DNA from: Oscillatoriales cyanobacterium
Lineage (GTDB): Bacteria > Cyanobacteriota > Cyanobacteriia > Cyanobacteriales > Microcoleaceae
DNA length: 52,608 bases
NCBI GenBank assembly: GCA_004293365.1
Contig: RDYN01000067.1
Span: forward strand, 1-52,608
Direction of reading: 5' to 3'
The notes under the pieces were generated by a model. That model ran no database searches. It was given only the letters and a program-made list of their open reading frames with translations, and had not been told where the DNA came from. Position numbers and translations under genes: made by a program. This document shows, piece after piece, positions 52,511 through 52,608 of this stretch. The first letter of the stretch is position 1. Every line of letters starts with the position of its first letter.

Positions 52511-52608
52511 AACTTTCACATAAAAAGGTTTGTAGTGAGGACTTTAGTCCGCATCAAGAAGGACTAAAGTCCTGACTACAAACTTTCACATAAAAAGGTT
52601 TGTAGTGA
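52511..52608. repeat. GTAGTGAGGACTTTAGTCC repeat, 70-bp tandem unit, cut by window end
   Basis: AACTTTCACATAAAAAGGTT followed by TGTAGTGA occurs at 52511-52538 and again at 52581-52608. Between them GTGAGGACTTTAGTCC pairs with GGACTAAAGTCCTGAC to form a hairpin. The second unit continues beyond the window. Confidence 0.75.

Overview
The window is chromosomal DNA of a cyanobacterium, most likely a filamentous oscillatorian of the Microcoleus/Oscillatoria type. Photosystem II genes (psbU, a PsbP-like lipoprotein), the photosystem I factor btpA, a high-light-inducible protein gene, cyanophycin metabolism (cphA, cphB), an XisH/XisI pair and abundant GCGATCGC (HIP1) octamers all point there. So does the heavy load of short tandem repeats and hairpin repeats between genes. 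The genus is an inference; no rRNA gene is present to confirm it.

Layout. 1-3.4 kb is a graveyard of insertion sequences: frameshifted IS66 and IS5 transposase remnants and one nearly complete but broken IS4-type element with 18-bp inverted ends. 4-5.7 kb holds a GNAT acetyltransferase and the fused cobalamin enzyme CbiET. 5.8-11.4 kb is an accessory island: a DUF433 antitoxin followed by a VapC toxin cut off after about 15 codons; a minus-strand cluster of an MmeI-like restriction-modification enzyme, xisH and xisI; then HicB with a HicA copy stopped by an amber codon. 11.5-15.6 kb carries cyanophycin synthetase and cyanophycinase. 15.9-20.8 kb mixes housekeeping genes (trmD, ispF) with a DUF1517 membrane protein and two toxin-antitoxin-like pairs: a zeta-like P-loop protein with a 59-residue partner, and a nuclease-fold-like protein overlapping a PIN protein.

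20.8-33 kb carries a solute-binding lipoprotein, larB, hli with a perfect HLR1 light-control site, a PsbP-like gene, maf, an RTX calcium-binding protein, eno, argC and cysA. 33-46 kb carries hisF, an FHA-adenylate/guanylate cyclase, psbU, nadB, a CHASE2-PAS-GGDEF protein, a VKOR-thioredoxin fusion, btpA and an SGNH hydrolase. 46-52.6 kb carries a Gfo/Idh/MocA dehydrogenase, two tandem PEP-CTERM paralogues (one frameshifted in its sorting signal), an FHA-PrsW protease fusion, def with a small coupled membrane gene, and a DUF1648 protein.

Most genes are single units rather than long operons, and the gaps between them are filled with dispersed repeats. The most interesting of these are two 126-bp elements whose stems differ by compensating changes, a gene-less remnant resembling the right end of an IS200/IS605 element (a possible orphan TnpB guide RNA), a roughly 100-bp repeat with a variable hairpin, and a family built on GTAGTGAGGACTTTAGTCC. 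I saw no CRISPR array, tRNA or rRNA gene. No complete new multi-gene system is obvious; the best candidates for something undescribed are the RM-xisH-xisI cluster, the two toxin-like pairs and the structured repeats.
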